In this document: in pieces, positions 34,331 to 46,266 of the stretch
How positions within the stretch are numbered: position 1 is the stretch's first letter
Layout of the letters: each line of letters opens with the position of its first letter
NCBI RefSeq assembly: GCF_022539505.1
Contig: NC_061514.1
Location: forward strand, 331,373,090 to 331,437,089
Source: Lolium rigidum
Lineage: Eukaryota; Streptophyta; Magnoliopsida; Poales; Poaceae
Length of the DNA: 64,000 nt
Direction: 5' to 3'
Translations under genes and position numbers: made by a program
The notes under the pieces: generated by a model
What the model was told of the DNA's origin: nothing
Databases searched by the model: none
What the model saw: the letters and a program-made list of their open reading frames with translations, nothing else

Positions 34331-36866
34331 ACTTTAGACTGAAGATCCCATAGAGTTTAGTTTGGAACCTGCATAAGCATTTGGAATATCATTTAATTAT
34401 TGGCTTGAACATGACTCTAAGGTAGTGTCATTCATGTTCAAATATATCGCTTTGGGATGGCAAAATTTAAGATAGGCAATTAATACGATTTTAAAATGGG
34501 TAAGCATTTTTTATTTTTCATGGTCACTCTGAGAAGATAAATGGGTCGTGCTACTTTGTATAAGGCCACAAGTTGATTATTTGATTGAGAATTATTAGCT
34601 CGATTCATGCCCAGTAGTTGACATTACATGGGCATTGTACATTTATCTAAGGCAAATCTTATGTATGTTTTGTATTTGATATTTTCTTGTTCTAAAACAG
34701 CACAACGTTGAAACCAGACTAATCGATTGACTGGGTCAGGCGAGAATTTACTATGATCTATGGTTCAGTAAGCAACAAGGTCCACCAGTCGACATGCCTC
34801 GCTCCATAATGACATCTGCCCCTTTCACAATGACCTCAATCATGTGGATAATTTGTGACGCCCCAAACGTTCTGATTTTTAGGCAGCAAACCATTCCATA
34901 TGATCTTATCATCACTAGGATCATAAAGGACATAGCCCTCTGGTCACATGGGTTCAAGAACAGCGATCAGAAAGCACAAATGATGCTTTGGGGCAACCAC
35001 CTCTCATCCTGTACCCTGTAATTTGTTCTCAAGGAAATGAAACTAGGTCCTGATCTGGTAGTACAAGTAATAAAGAAGTTCCAGAACTTGAAACAAGTTT
35101 TCCCAAAAGGAGATTATCAACCGATCCAATCAAAACGGTGTATCATATAAACCTCCTTCGAATAGGTTGTGTTTTTCCTGTATTGCCTTTTGTTGTGTCA
35201 AAAGTTGGAAGAACCTTTATTAACTTTTTTCCTTGTTACACTGAATTTGCGCTACCCCTTCAATAAAGTTAAGTACTATTTTTTTACCGAATTCTATTTT
35301 TGGTGGATACCATTGATATGGTTATGGTGCCCAAAGAGTTCATGTACCCGTTTGCAGAAGTGCATCATGCACTGTACCGAAGATATTGAAGAGGAAACTG
35401 TCAGAGACAACAGCAACAACTCAGTGCATTATCATCAAAGTGCAAAATTTGGCCGAGAAAACTTCAGAACGAGCCTAAAATAAATAGATGTACTGTGTCG
35501 AGCAAATCACCAGCTATGCGATCAAGCTGATGAGAGGGCCTGGTCGCCATCCATAGCGGTAGTACAGTAACAATGAGCCGGGTGTGGCATGTGGAATGAT
35601 GGTAAAACCGTAAAAGTCCCTGAGATGACTTGTTCTCTTTTTTTTTTTTTGCTTTTGTTGCTCACCATGGTCCCTATCAGAACAACTATTGTACTACAAT
35701 GACAACGGTAGATAGGTTCCTACGAATTTGTACTTAGTAGTGTAGTATTTCTTTGATGAAAACCAATTATTTTGAGGTATTTGACGTTTATATTTATTAC
35801 AACATTTTTAATTATTTGTTAAAATGGATGGGCGCAGCAACGCGCGTTTTTATGTTCTAGTGTACTTATATGAGAGAAAGTAATACAGTATTAATTTTGT
35901 AAATTCCATTGTCCCTTTCATCGTTGTATCTGTGCAACTTGTGAGATGTACAGAACATGTTTGCCGCATCAACTGTTGTAATCAACCTCTTTTAAAAAGT
36001 AAAACTCTGTTGGTTAAGAATTTCAACATTTAAACCAGTGAAAGTTTTCAAGTTCTTGCAATGGCCTAGTTTTCTTTTTCAACTCTTGCAATTCTGCCCT
36101 GTTGTATTAGTTGCTTTCATAATAATGTACTAAAAAGAAGTGGACCTTTTGAAAGGACAAGGAAGACGTGAATTCTATAATGCCTCACAAGATGCAAGTT
36201 ACTTCGGTTGCTTGAAAACGAACATCACAACCTTTAGTTTGACAGTTGGTCAAAAAAAAACTTTAGTTTGACAGTAGCTTCACAGTACTTGAGATAATAA
36301 CATTGGATGCTAATGTTGACAAGATAGTATTCTTTTATGTGGTTATTATCTGATCAAAGTTGGGGGTGGGGGGGGGGGGGCATTTGCAGACAAAGCTAAG
36401 AAGACAAGAAGCAACTACAGTACCAATTTTGCTGATGGTTGTGACTTATCCCAACATCAGAGGATAGAGGAAGTTTAAGCAGACTTGCTTCTTTTGCTAT
36501 TGGTAGAGACTAATCGTCAATAGCAATGTAAGCTTTTATAGGCGTGCATCTTTCTGCCTTACTAGTAGATGCTAATCGTCCATAGGTATCAAGTTTGTTT
36601 GGTCATTATGGGTCTGGCGATGATATTCAGTAGTAGTACTCATCTACGTTACTATTTTACACTATGGTGTATTGGTGTATATATATGATGGTCGAATTCA
36701 TGCTCTGTTTAACAGTTATTGGCCCAAGAGGTAGCGCTTCCATGTTTATATCCTTTTACAGAGAATATAACGAAAACCTGCGTGTGGCTTCTTTGCTTTG
36801 GGAAGCAGGGCGTTCACTACTGAAGGAAGAAGTGACGTTAAACTCTAGTTTGATTGTGCGCTCTAG
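34331..36866. other. Non-genic stretch
   Basis: AT-rich sequence with no supported gene. It includes a pure-T run near 35638-35650 and a G-rich run at about 36362-36380. Confidence 0.45.
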
Positions 36867-38207
36867 CTAGGGCTTGAACATCGGTGCCAACTCTATCAGC
36901 CTCGGCTCGTACCCCTGCAGCCCGCCAAAGCATAGGCCGAAGGGGACCCCTGCTCGTCATACCCTGCAGGCACCACGATGCCGGAGGCCAACAGGCTAGC
37001 GCTGGAGGCTCTGCTGTCGGGCGTCACGATCGTGTCCAGCTGCTGCTCCTTCATCAGCCTCTCTAGCCCGCCAGTTTTTTTTTTTTTTTTTTTTTGCGAA
37101 AATTCCACCGATCTATTAATAATCATCAACAGTAGTACAAAGATATCTAAAAGTAATAAAAATTACAAATAGATCATTGGACCACCTAGCGACGACTACA
37201 GACACTAGCACGAGCCGAAGGCGCGCCGCCGTCCTCACCCCTCCATCACCGGAGCCAGGCAAAGCTTGTCGTAGTAGAGCTTGTTGTAGTAGACAGACGG
37301 GAAGTCGTCGTGCTAAGGCCCAAAAGGACCAGCGCACCAGAGCAGGAACCATCGCCAATGATGATAACCGTAGATCGGAAGAGACTGGCCTGAAACCACA
37401 CCATCGAACACGAAAATCGACCGGATCATGGGAGATCCCCGGACACACGCCCTCCGCCGGCGCTAGATGCACCACCGGAGCAAGGATAGGACGGGGAGGA
37501 CATTATTCTGACATCAGGATGTAGCCACCGCCTCACCGTCCCGAACAAGACACTCAAAACTGACTAAACGAAGAACTGAAACCTTCCCGCCGACAAGAGG
37601 CCGCGGTCCGCCACACCTCCAAGGCCCCAAGGCCACCAGAGGCGGAGCGGACCGGCAGCGTCGCTGGCGAGAGGGACGAAACCCTAGATGGGTTTTAGAG
37701 CCGCCACGTGATCGCCTGGTGTCTTGGTGTTTTCCGTACCGGTTTACATGTATTTTATTCGTGGCATTTGGCTTCAGCCGTTGAATCCCGGCTCTCTCCA
37801 TGGATCCTTCACCATATGTGTTTTCTGCCGCGATAAGATTGGCCTGCCCGAAATCTTTCAGCCTCTCCTGCACAACATGTTTAGAAGTTTTAATCAAATT
37901 TAAAGAGAGTAAGTAGTAGAGAATAAATGCAGATTCTGTAATGTTTGAACCTAAATTTAGAAGTGAAGAGATGAAAGGTTGGATTCAGTCGGGTTTGTAA
38001 ACTTACCTGGGCAGGATTTGCATTGTTGAAAGCTATGACGTCTACAAGCGAGCGGACCGGGGAGTACCTCAGATCTGCCAAGTACCCGTTCAGGCTCAGC
38101 TTGAACTCTGCTCGCACCGCGATCCACTTGTTGGAAGCAATATCAACCGACAGAGCGGTTAGATTGGGTGCGACTTCAAGGTTCTCGATCACCACGGGCC
38201 GTGGTTC
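36867..38207 (-). pseudogene. Amidase-signature family gene, C-terminal exons, broken
   Basis: Three minus-strand pieces match the C-terminal third of plant amidases (GatA/fatty-acid amide hydrolase superfamily). Exon A (38007-38207, 67 codons, between TTGCCACAG and GTAAGT) has EFKLSLNGYLADL and SPVRSLVDVIAFNN. Exon B starts at 37867 after TTGTGCAG with ERLKDFGQANLIAAE and GSMERAGIQRL. The last piece (36867 to about 37073) has LERLMKEQQLDTIVTPDS and VPAGYDEQG. It then needs a one-base shift (a missing G near 36945) to give FGGLQGYEPRLIE and end MFKP. A non-LTR retroposon separates the last two pieces. The catalytic Ser-Ser-Lys part would lie in upstream exons, to the right, beyond the Copia nest. 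Family members hydrolyse amide bonds; this copy should be inactive. Confidence 0.8.
37075..37690 (-). mobile_element. Non-LTR retroposon inserted in the amidase pseudogene
   Basis: On the plus strand it begins with about 21 T residues (37075-37095), the complement of a poly(A) tail. GCGAAAATTCCACCGATC and a body that ends near CGAAACCCTAG follow. I recognise the 3' end (TAATAGATCGGTGGAATTTT on the minus strand) as a very common Triticeae non-LTR repeat. The 5' limit may extend to about 37770. No clean target duplication was found. Confidence 0.65.
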
Positions 38208-38232
38208 CTGTGGCAAAATTCAAGAATCAGCT

Positions 38233-38390
38233 TGTTAGAATATGTAATAGGTTTCCTTATTTCATGTATTCTTCTCCTATACGGTTTGTATTTGGAGTCC
38301 TTCCCTGTATAAACTCAGCCATATTGTGGCACATATAAATAACACGAAACCGCCTGGAGACGACCCAAGGCATTCCGATCTATTTGCTAG
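38233..38390 (+). repeat. Short 5' LTR of the plus-strand Copia
   Basis: About 158 bp from TGTTAG to just before the primer-binding site. The exact right end is uncertain because the usual terminal CA is not evident and the partner LTR is outside the window. Confidence 0.65.
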
Positions 38391-38392
38391 TA

Positions 38393-38405
38393 TGGTATCA
38401 GAGCC
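38393..38405 (+). promoter_or_regulatory. Primer-binding site of the plus-strand Copia
   Basis: TGGTATCAGAGCC, complementary to the initiator-methionine tRNA 3' end, lies immediately after the short LTR. Confidence 0.8.
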
Positions 38406-38729
38406 GCCGTCTTCCTCGACAACCTAGCTGCCGCCACCGCCGCCGCTGTCCGTCAGCCGCCGCTGCCGCCAAGAAAAACTGCCACCGCTGCAGATCTCCT
38501 GATCATCTACCGCCGCCGCCTCACATCCAAGAAAACAGACGCCGCCGCCGCCGCAGATCACCCGATCTCCTGCCGCCGCCGCCAGACAACCAGAAAACAA
38601 AACAAAACACCACCGCGCCGATCTTCTGTCGTCGCCGGCTACAACCCTACAACCAACAACAACCTCAAAAACCCTTAGCCACCAAACAGCCACCAAAACC
38701 CCCACCATACTACCAAACCCTAGATCGCC

Positions 38730-41700
38730 ATGGCATCCTCGTCGACCTCAAGCTCCGGCCTTGCTGCAGCTCTCGGTGCCCCGCCAGCGCAACAGCTCAC
38801 GCGGGGGAATTTCCTCCTATGGAAAGCCCTTGTCTTACATGCTTTCCGCGGTGCCAACGTGATGGCATTGCTCGATGGTACTGAAGCTGCCCCGGCCAAG
38901 AACGTTGAAGTGGAGGATGCTGAGAAGAAGAAGATCATTGTTGAGAATCCTGCCTATGTTGCATGGCTTGCTCGTGATCAGCAAGTCCTGAGGTTTCTTC
39001 TCAATACACTCTCACCTGATATTCTCTCTCATCTCCTTGATGTAAGCTCCACAGCCGAGGCCTGGTCTGCCATCAACTCCATGTTCAAGACAGCCTCGCG
39101 CACCAAAGCTCAGCACCTCCGTGAGAAACTGAATGACACGAAGAAGCTCTCCATGACAGCCGATTCTTATTACACCAAGATGAAAGGGTTTGCCTCAGAA
39201 CTGTCTGCTTTTGTTAAGCCTGTTGGAGATGATGAGATGCTTGGTTATCTGCTGCATGGTCTTGACAAAACTAAATACAATGCACTCATTACCTCTGTCA
39301 ATGCAATGGAGTTGAAGAGAATGGGGAGTTCGTCTCCTCGGCAAACCTTGCTCGTCGTGGTCGTGAGCAGCAGCATCGTCCACGAGGCCGCACTCCGCCA
39401 CCCCGCGGTCACACTCCTCCACGTGGCCGGTCCCCTGACTATGTCCCTTATCGTGGTGGTGGAAGTGGCAACTATCGAGACAGAGATGATGATCGTGGCC
39501 AATGGCGCCGTGATGAGCGCCCGCATGATCGTCGTGATGACCGTCGTGATAGACGCCGAGATGATGGCCGGCGGTCTGACAATATGGCCGCCGCTTTGAC
39601 CGCACTCCTACTCCCTATGTCGACACTGATTGCCAGATATGTACCAAGCATGGTCACCCCGCTAGCAAGTGTTGGTGGCGCTACTCAGATGACAAGAAGA
39701 ACAAGGATGATCATGAGAAGGGTGCAAATCTTGCCTCATATGGTGTTGATACAAACTGGTACACTGACACAGGGGCAACAGATCATATCACTGGCGAGCT
39801 GAATAAACTCCTCGTCGCCAATAAGTATCATGGACAAGACAGTGTTCGCACTGCTGAAGGTACAGGTATCAACATTAGTCACATTGGTAATTCAATTTTG
39901 CACACTCCTCATGGTTCCTTTGATCTTAAAAATATTCTCCATGTTCCTAGTGCTTCCAAAAATCTTTTGTCAGTTCATCGCTTTACACTTGATAATCATG
40001 TCTTTATTGAGTTTCATCCTTTCTTCTTCTTAATCAAGGACCAAGCAACCCGAAGAGTTCTGTTTAGAGGACCATGTTGTGGCGGTCTCTATCCCTTGGT
40101 GCCCATGTTTCATGAGACTGCCAAGCATGCCTTTATCTCAATAAAGCCATCATCCTCTACATGGCATCGCCACTTAGGACATCCATCTTCGTTTGTGGTT
40201 CAGCAAGTTCTTAGAAGAAATAAAATAGCTTACACTACAGAGAGTACTCCATATATGTGTGGCTCTTGTCAGTTGGCCAAGAGCCATCAGTTGCCATACC
40301 CCATATCCTCTAGTGTCTCTACTGCTCCCTTGGAGCAAGTGTTCTCTGATGTATGGGGTCCTGCTCCTCTCTCTGTGGGAAAACATGCATACTATGTAAG
40401 CTTTATCGATGATTTTAGTAAATTCACCTGGATTTATTTGCTCAAAAAGCAATCTGATGTCTATCAAGCTTTTCTTAATTATCAACAATATGTTGAACGC
40501 AAGTTTGATAGAAAAATTGTTACTATGCAAACTGATTGGGGCGGAGAGTATGATAAATTGAATGGATTCTTTCAAAAAGTAGGCATTACCCATCATGTAT
40601 CATGCCCTCATGCTCACCAATAAAATGGTTCAGCTGAAAGAAAACACCGTCATATAGTTGAAGTTGGTCTTGCCTTGCTTGCCAATGCCTCTATGCCTCT
40701 CAAGTTCTGGGATGAAGCTTTTATCACAGCTACCTTTCTCATAAATCTTCTCCCTAGCAAGGTTCTTGATTTTGAAACGCCCACTGAACGTTTACTTCAT
40801 ATCACACCAAATTATGATGCTCTTCGGACTTTTGGTTCTGCTTGTTGGCCTAACCTCCGCCCCTACAACAAACGGAAACTTGCTTTTCGTTCCAAACGGT
40901 TTGTGTTTCTTGGGTATAGTCCTCTACATAAAGGTGTCAAGTGTTTAGATATATCTACAGGCCGCATCTATATCTCTCGTGATGTTGTGTTTGATGAAAA
41001 TATCTTCCCTTTTGCTTCTTTACATCCAAATGCCGGTGCACTTCTTAAGAAAGAATTATTGCTCCTTCCATCTTCCTATAATTCCCATGAGAGTGCTCAT
41101 AATTGCAATGATCATATTGTGCCTATTGCTTATGTTACTAATGTGGAACAGGAAGATACAGTGAAAACTGTGCATACAATGATGCTGAATCAGCCTCAGA
41201 AACGGACGAAAATGGCGCGGAGCACAAGGAGGATCTGAGAGAACATTCCCCTGGCCGCAGCGATCCTGAAGCGCGTCAGCCCGAGGAAGATTCGCCTACC
41301 AGGTCCTCCGCTCGCCCCGAGGCGGATCCCGCCATCCCCGCGTCGCACTCCGCCGCGCCACGCTCAGGCGCGTGCCGGCCACACGCCCGGCGGGGACCGA
41401 GTGCATGCAGCCAACTCCTCGCCGCCACGTGCCGGTGCTGGGCAGGACGAGCAGGGCTCTGTCTCCCTGTCCCCTAGTGGATCTTCTTCGAATGGTGGGG
41501 GTGAGGGTGAATATGTGTCACAACCTAAAAATTCCAAAAATTCTGAAAGTACAAGCGATTCTGCCACTGCAAATATTGTTCCGCCATCATCATCACTCCC
41601 TGGAGTTCGCACTCGGTTACAGCAAGGTATACGTTGTCCAAATAAATATACTGATGGTACAATTAGATATGGTATGTTTTCTTCCACAGGTGAACCACAT

Positions 41701-42573
41701 ACTCTCACAGAAGCCTTGAGTGATTCAAATTGGTGTCAAGCTATGAAGGAGGAATATAATGCTCTTATGGAGAACAAAACTTGGCACCTTGTTCCCCCAA
41801 ACAAAAACAGAAATTTAATTGATTGCAAATGGGTGTACCGTATCAAGAAGAAGTCAGATGGTTCTGTTGATAGATATAAGGCTCGACTAGTTGCAAAAGG
41901 GTTCAAGCAAAGGTATGGCATTGATTATGAAGATACTTTCAGCCCTGTAGTAAAGATTGCCACTATCAGAATTGTGTTGTCTCTCTCTGTTTCTCGTGGC
42001 TGGAGCCTACGGCAGCTAGATGTTAAGAACGCGTTCTTACATGGTGTTCTGGAAGAGGAGGTTTATATGAGACAACCCCCTGGTTTTGAAAGTTCTCACG
42101 CTCTGCATTATGTTTGCAAGCTGGATAAAGCTTTGTATGGACTTAAGCAGGCTCCTCGAGCATGGTACTCTAGGCTTAGCTCCAAGTTATGTGAGTTTGG
42201 ATTCAAACCATCAAGGGCTGACACCTCATTATTTTTTCTCAACAAGTCAGGTATCATTATATTTGTTCTAATTTATGTTGATGACATGATAGTCACTGGT
42301 TCCTCTGATCATGCCATCAATGCTCTTCTTCAAGACTTAAAAGCCAATTTTGCTATAAAAGACTTGGGCGACTTACACTATTTTCTTGGTATTGAAGTAA
42401 AGAAGATACACAATGGGTTACTTCTTACACAGGAGAAATATGCTACAGATTTATTGGACAGAGTTAATATGCAGGATTGCAAGTCAGCACCTACTCCTTT
42501 GTCTTCATCTGAGCAGTTGTCTCTGACAGATGGTACACCTCTTGGCTCTGAGGACAGCACTCAATACAGAAGT
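38730..42573 (+). pseudogene. Copia gag-pol polyprotein, truncated and interrupted
   Basis: Gag starts at the ATG at 38730 (UBN2-type, with LTRGNFLLWKALVLHAFRGA and a TAEAWSAINSMF segment) and shifts frame near 39310. The protease core TDTGATDHITG is at about 39763. The pre-integrase HRHLGHPSS and CGSCQLAKSHQLP come next, then integrase from VFSDVWGPAP through DDFSKFTWIYLLKK. The integrase frame is cut by a TAA at 40621-40623, after HAHQ and before NGSAERKHR. Reverse transcriptase is clean from about 41700: [35 protein letters not shown] and [11 protein letters not shown]. RNase H is lost to the insertion at 42574. The RT stretch is among the best preserved coding sequence in the window. Confidence 0.85.
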
Positions 42574-42805
42574 TGTAAGAGCAAGATCTAAATCCCTTGT
42601 TTTGTGTGTTTGTTGACAACACTCGAACAATTCTAACCGTGCACAAAGTTTGTCATTGATAGGTTTGCAAGGTGTACGGTGCCCTCGCCGGACACATTAT
42701 GATCAGAAGACCGAAGCGTAGTTCTTAGGCTTTCTGGTTTTGTGTGTGTGTGTCGCGGCGTAACATGGTAGGAGAGGAAAAGAGGAAAAAGCTGATTTAG
42801 CCAGG

Positions 42806-43160
42806 CCGGTACTACCGGTACCTGTAGCGGTAGTACCGCTACCCCTATAGGTACCGCCCCACGGTACCGCTCTGAGTTCTGAGCTGATTTGTCCCCCAGT
42901 ACGAGTTGTGGTACCTCTGCGGTACCTGGAGCGGTAGTACCGCTCACGTGCGGTAGTACCGCCCATGGTACCGCCCAGGTACCGTAACTAAGTTACGGCA
43001 GTACCGCTTCGGTACCGCTCTGGTACCGCCTTGGATCCAGTAAGGTTTGGACCCCATTGCGGTACCTCTAGCGGTAGTACCGCTCTGCGTCCAAATGGAC
43101 CAGATCTGGGGAATTTCGAACTCAGAGCGGTAGTACCGCTTCCCAAAGCGGTAGTACCAC
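42806..43160. repeat. Array of odd palindromes AGCGGTAGTACCGCT in the U3 region
   Basis: Four perfect copies (42826-42840, 42930-42944, 43070-43084, 43126-43140), each with 7-bp arms around a central G. Degenerate copies (GCGGTAGTACCGCC, AGCGGTAGTACCACT) and many GGTACCGC half-type sites lie between them. The array ends about 40 bp before the TATA box, the position of an enhancer. Confidence 0.9.
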
Positions 43161-43201
43161 TTAGGCAAAAACAGCACATAACGGTTGGATTTGGAGGGAC
43201 C

Positions 43202-43210
43202 TATAAAAAG
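43202..43210 (+). promoter_or_regulatory. TATA box of element E
   Basis: TATAAAAAG lies in the LTR just downstream of the palindrome array, at a suitable place to define the U3/R boundary. Confidence 0.6.
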
Positions 43211-43415
43211 GCCCCTTCTTCCCCAGCTCGTTTTTAGCTCTTCTCTCTCCCTCTCCTCCATTGTTGCTGAGCTCAAACTTAGAGGATCTCCCTCCCTACC
43301 CAATCAATCTTGCTGATACTTTGAGGAGTGGTGGAGGAGACCCCGATCTATCGTTCTACCGAGAGAAATTTCACCAATTCGTGGTAGTCCTTAGTGGATC
43401 TTGGTGGTAGAGTTC

Positions 43416-44580
43416 TGTTATCACCAGAATCTGACCAAGCCAGAGGTGGGCCGCGATCAAGATGGACGTGAAGATTGTACATGGAAGAAATACGTGAATC
43501 GGCCTTTTATACCAAGTTGGGCTAAACTGCCCATGTATCTGTAACATATTAGATCGCATCTTAGTTTAGAAGTTAGAGTTTTACCCGTGCACGGTTTGGT
43601 GCACGCCCACATTAGAAAGTCCCCTGGACTATAAATATGTATCTAGGGTTTATGGAATAAACAACAACCAACGTTCAACACAAACCAATCTCGGCGCATC
43701 GCCAACTCCTTCGTCTCGAGGGTTCCTCCGGTAAGCATCATGCTGCCTAGATCGCATCTCGCGATCTAGGCAGCACAAGCCTCGCCTAGTTGTTCATGCG
43801 TTGCTCGTATCGAAGCGCTTTTGATGGCGAGCAACGTAGTTATCGTAGACGCGTTAGGGTTAGCATCGTTCTTAGCATCATATGCTCGCGTAGTGCAACC
43901 CTTGCGCGTCTAGCCGTCCTTGTGCCTCATCATGGGTGCGGGGCGGCACCCCGCTTGGTCTTTATTTAGTAGATCTGATCCGTTATGGTCGATCCTTGAT
44001 TCATCAAGGATTAGTTTAATATCTGCAATAGTTAGGCCTTACAAAGGGTTGGAGGATCCAGCGGCATGCGGGGTGTAGTTTGCTGCCCCTAGACAGGACG
44101 TTCCGAGGATCAACCTAGTGTTGGTTTTAGGCCTTGTCTAGGGCTGGCTTACGTTTACCGTGCGTGAGCGCGAGGCCCAATCGTGAGTAGGATGATCCGA
44201 TTATGCGGTGAAAACCCTAGATCGTCGTGGATCTCATACGCTTTACATTGATCAAGCAGGACCACCATATATTCGGCCACCTTGGACGAATCATGGGTGA
44301 ATCGGCTCCACGAGCCGATTCACGAGGACAACCTGAGAGCCGATCGAGGCTCGTATTTAACGCGTGCGTGTGTGCCCTGCAGGAAACTAAGCGAGGCATC
44401 ATCCACACCTTCCCGACCAGGTATAGGTCGGTGGCACGCCCTTGCGACCCGGCATCGGCGCGCGACCGGGAGGCTTTGCGGGCCGTCGCTCGAGGGACCG
44501 GGGCCAGCCGCAGCCCTAGTCGTTCCCGGCTCTACCGTGTTGGCCAGTCGCTGCCCGCCGGTGGGTTTCTGACGCCAACA
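43416..44580 (+). repeat. 5' LTR of Gypsy F
   Basis: 1165 bp, nearly identical to the 3' copy. It carries a TATA box TATAAATA at 43630, a 15-bp-stem hairpin at 43741-43775, and a 12-bp-stem hairpin at 44297-44323. Confidence 0.9.
43741..43775. repeat. Perfect hairpin in the Gypsy F LTR leader
   Basis: TGCTGCCTAGATCGC and its exact complement are separated by 5 bases. It lies about 110 bp downstream of the TATA box, so it would be at the start of the transcript. The identical structure is in the 3' LTR at 49274-49308. Confidence 0.9.
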
Positions 44581-44585
44581 CATTC

Positions 44586-44603
44586 TGGCACGCCCGGTGG
44601 GAC
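44586..44603 (+). promoter_or_regulatory. Primer-binding site of Gypsy F
   Basis: TGGCACGCCCGGTGGGAC begins a few bases after the 5' LTR and has the form of a Gypsy tRNA primer site. The tRNA species was not determined. Confidence 0.6.
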
Positions 44604-44650
44604 AATCTTCAACATCCACGACATCCACCGCATCGCCATCTACATCCAAG

Positions 44651-46266
44651 ATGGCGGAAGAAACTCCGGTCACATACGAGGAGCTCACTGGCGAGCCCAC
44701 GAAGAAGCATAACAAGGCCAAGGCGGTCATCGGAACCGAACTCATCGGCTCCTATGGGAAGACCCGTTCACACGGCATCAGGCTCGACGGAGGCACACGT
44801 CCTTTGCCGGGCGACGATACGGTCGACCTCAGCCACTCCAGAAGGGAACCAGGGTTCTCGTTCGATGCCAATATGGCAGGGTTCGTGATTCGCCATGGCG
44901 TAGACAAAGCAGAGAGCAGCCACGCTCGTGGCAAAGAGAAGGACGAGGCCGTTCTACGTGACCGGCCTCAAGACGACGATAAACGGTACCTGGCCGAGGA
45001 GGAGGTGAGAAGCATGCGGTATCCGCGCTCATTATCCGTGCATCTCCTCAGCAAATACGATCAGCCATACGACCGACGCCACCGCTACGGCGGAGGCGAT
45101 CAAAGAGATCATCGGTCTGATGCAGACGGGAGGTATCGTCGGAACAACGACGGGTATGAACGGCGCGCCAGGGGGAGGTCAGAAGAGCAATACAACATGG
45201 ACGAGCACTGGAACTGTCCCTTCTTCAAACACTGCTGGGATTCAGGAATGAGCCGATTGCCAACAATCGGCAACTGCCCAGAATGCAACCAGAAGAAGAA
45301 GGAGACAGCCAACGTATCCGTGTTCGAGCGTCTGGGACCTCTCCCGCCTTGGAGCGAGCGTACCGAGTCCGTTCGGGGAAAAGGATCACGAGGAACTAGA
45401 GGACGGTGATGAAGACGACAAGTATCATCGGCCAAGATGGTGTCCTGACGGGCTCAGCCGCTCCCAGAAACGAAGGGTTCAGCGATTACGTGCGTTGGAA
45501 GAAGCCGAAAGGGTATATCTGCACGCGTTGAGGAAGGCGCGGCCTGACTCGGCCGCCAAAATTCAGCGAACCCTGGATGAAGAGGGTCCGCCACAAAGGA
45601 AAGAGTGGCGCCCTAGGCAAAGGAAAGCCGATGATGAAACATCGGCTGGGACCAACATGGTTTTTATCCTTCTGCGGAATTTAGCGCTCCAAGGTTATAT
45701 GAAGCACCTGTGGCACAAGCCGGATCTGCGGCCCACGGCCGGTCATCTTCGAGAAGCCGCGAGAAAGGAGTTACAGGCATCTAAAGGCCCTGTATTTGCG
45801 AGGTTACATCAATGGGCAGCTTGTCAATAAGATGTTAGTCGACACCGGAGCGGCGGTCAACATTATGCCATACTCCATGCTACGGCGGTTGGGACGCTCC
45901 AGCTCGGATTTGATCAAAACCAACGTAACACTGAGCGATTTCAACGGCCAAGCATCTGACGCGCAAGGTGTTCTGAATGTGGATCTGACCGTAGGAAGGA
46001 AAACTGTCCCTACGACGTTCTTTATCGTCGACAGAGCAAGAGTACCTATGCCGTACTCGCTGGGAAGAGATTGGATCCACGCCAAGCTGTTGCATTCCAT
46101 CCACGATGCATCAATGCCTAATACGAGTGGGATGGAGATGAAGTGGAAGTCGTCCACGCAGATGATTCAGCTGAGATTTCGACGGCCGGCATGGACATTT
46201 GGGAGACATCAGGCCAAGAGCCGCTCTCGGGCATCAATCTGGACGACTGCGAACGCATCGATGTAA
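44651..46266 (+). pseudogene. Gypsy F gag-protease, frameshifted
   Basis: Gag starts at the ATG at 44651 (MAEETPVTYEELTG). It is rich in Asp/Arg, with a Cys/His segment CPFFKHCWDSGMSR and CPECNQ around 45220-45290. That frame stops at 45409. The likely continuation (YHRPRWCPDGLSRSQKRR) is in another frame, followed by 45495-45830. The protease is at 45796-46266, with MLVDTGAAVNIMPYSML and a downstream YSLGRDWIHAKL. No reverse transcriptase, RNase H or integrase follows. Mobilisation would need proteins from a related autonomous element. The Cys/His segment is presumably the nucleic-acid-binding part. Confidence 0.8.

Larger units (their letters stand above)
38233..42573 (+). mobile_element. 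Copia LTR retrotransposon, 5' portion, cut at RNase H
   Basis: It begins with a short LTR (TGTTAGAATATG), a primer-binding site and a gag-pol region in Copia order. It ends inside RNase H at YRS, where another LTR element starts at 42574. The rest, including its 3' LTR, must lie beyond 64000. It sits in an intron of the minus-strand amidase gene, 25 bases upstream of exon A. Its left target duplication would be CAGCT (38228-38232). Confidence 0.85.
42574..43415 (+). repeat. 5' LTR of element E, left part
   Basis: 842 bp from TGTAAGAGC to the insertion site of Gypsy F (AGTTC). It holds the palindrome array at 42806-43160 and the TATA box at 43202. It continues at 50123. Confidence 0.75.

Noticed and set aside
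36362..36380. G-rich run as a possible quadruplex regulatory element
   Set aside because: A simple homopolymer-like run (GGGGGTGG followed by many G) with no nearby gene or promoter. Likely microsatellite noise or a sequencing-prone tract.
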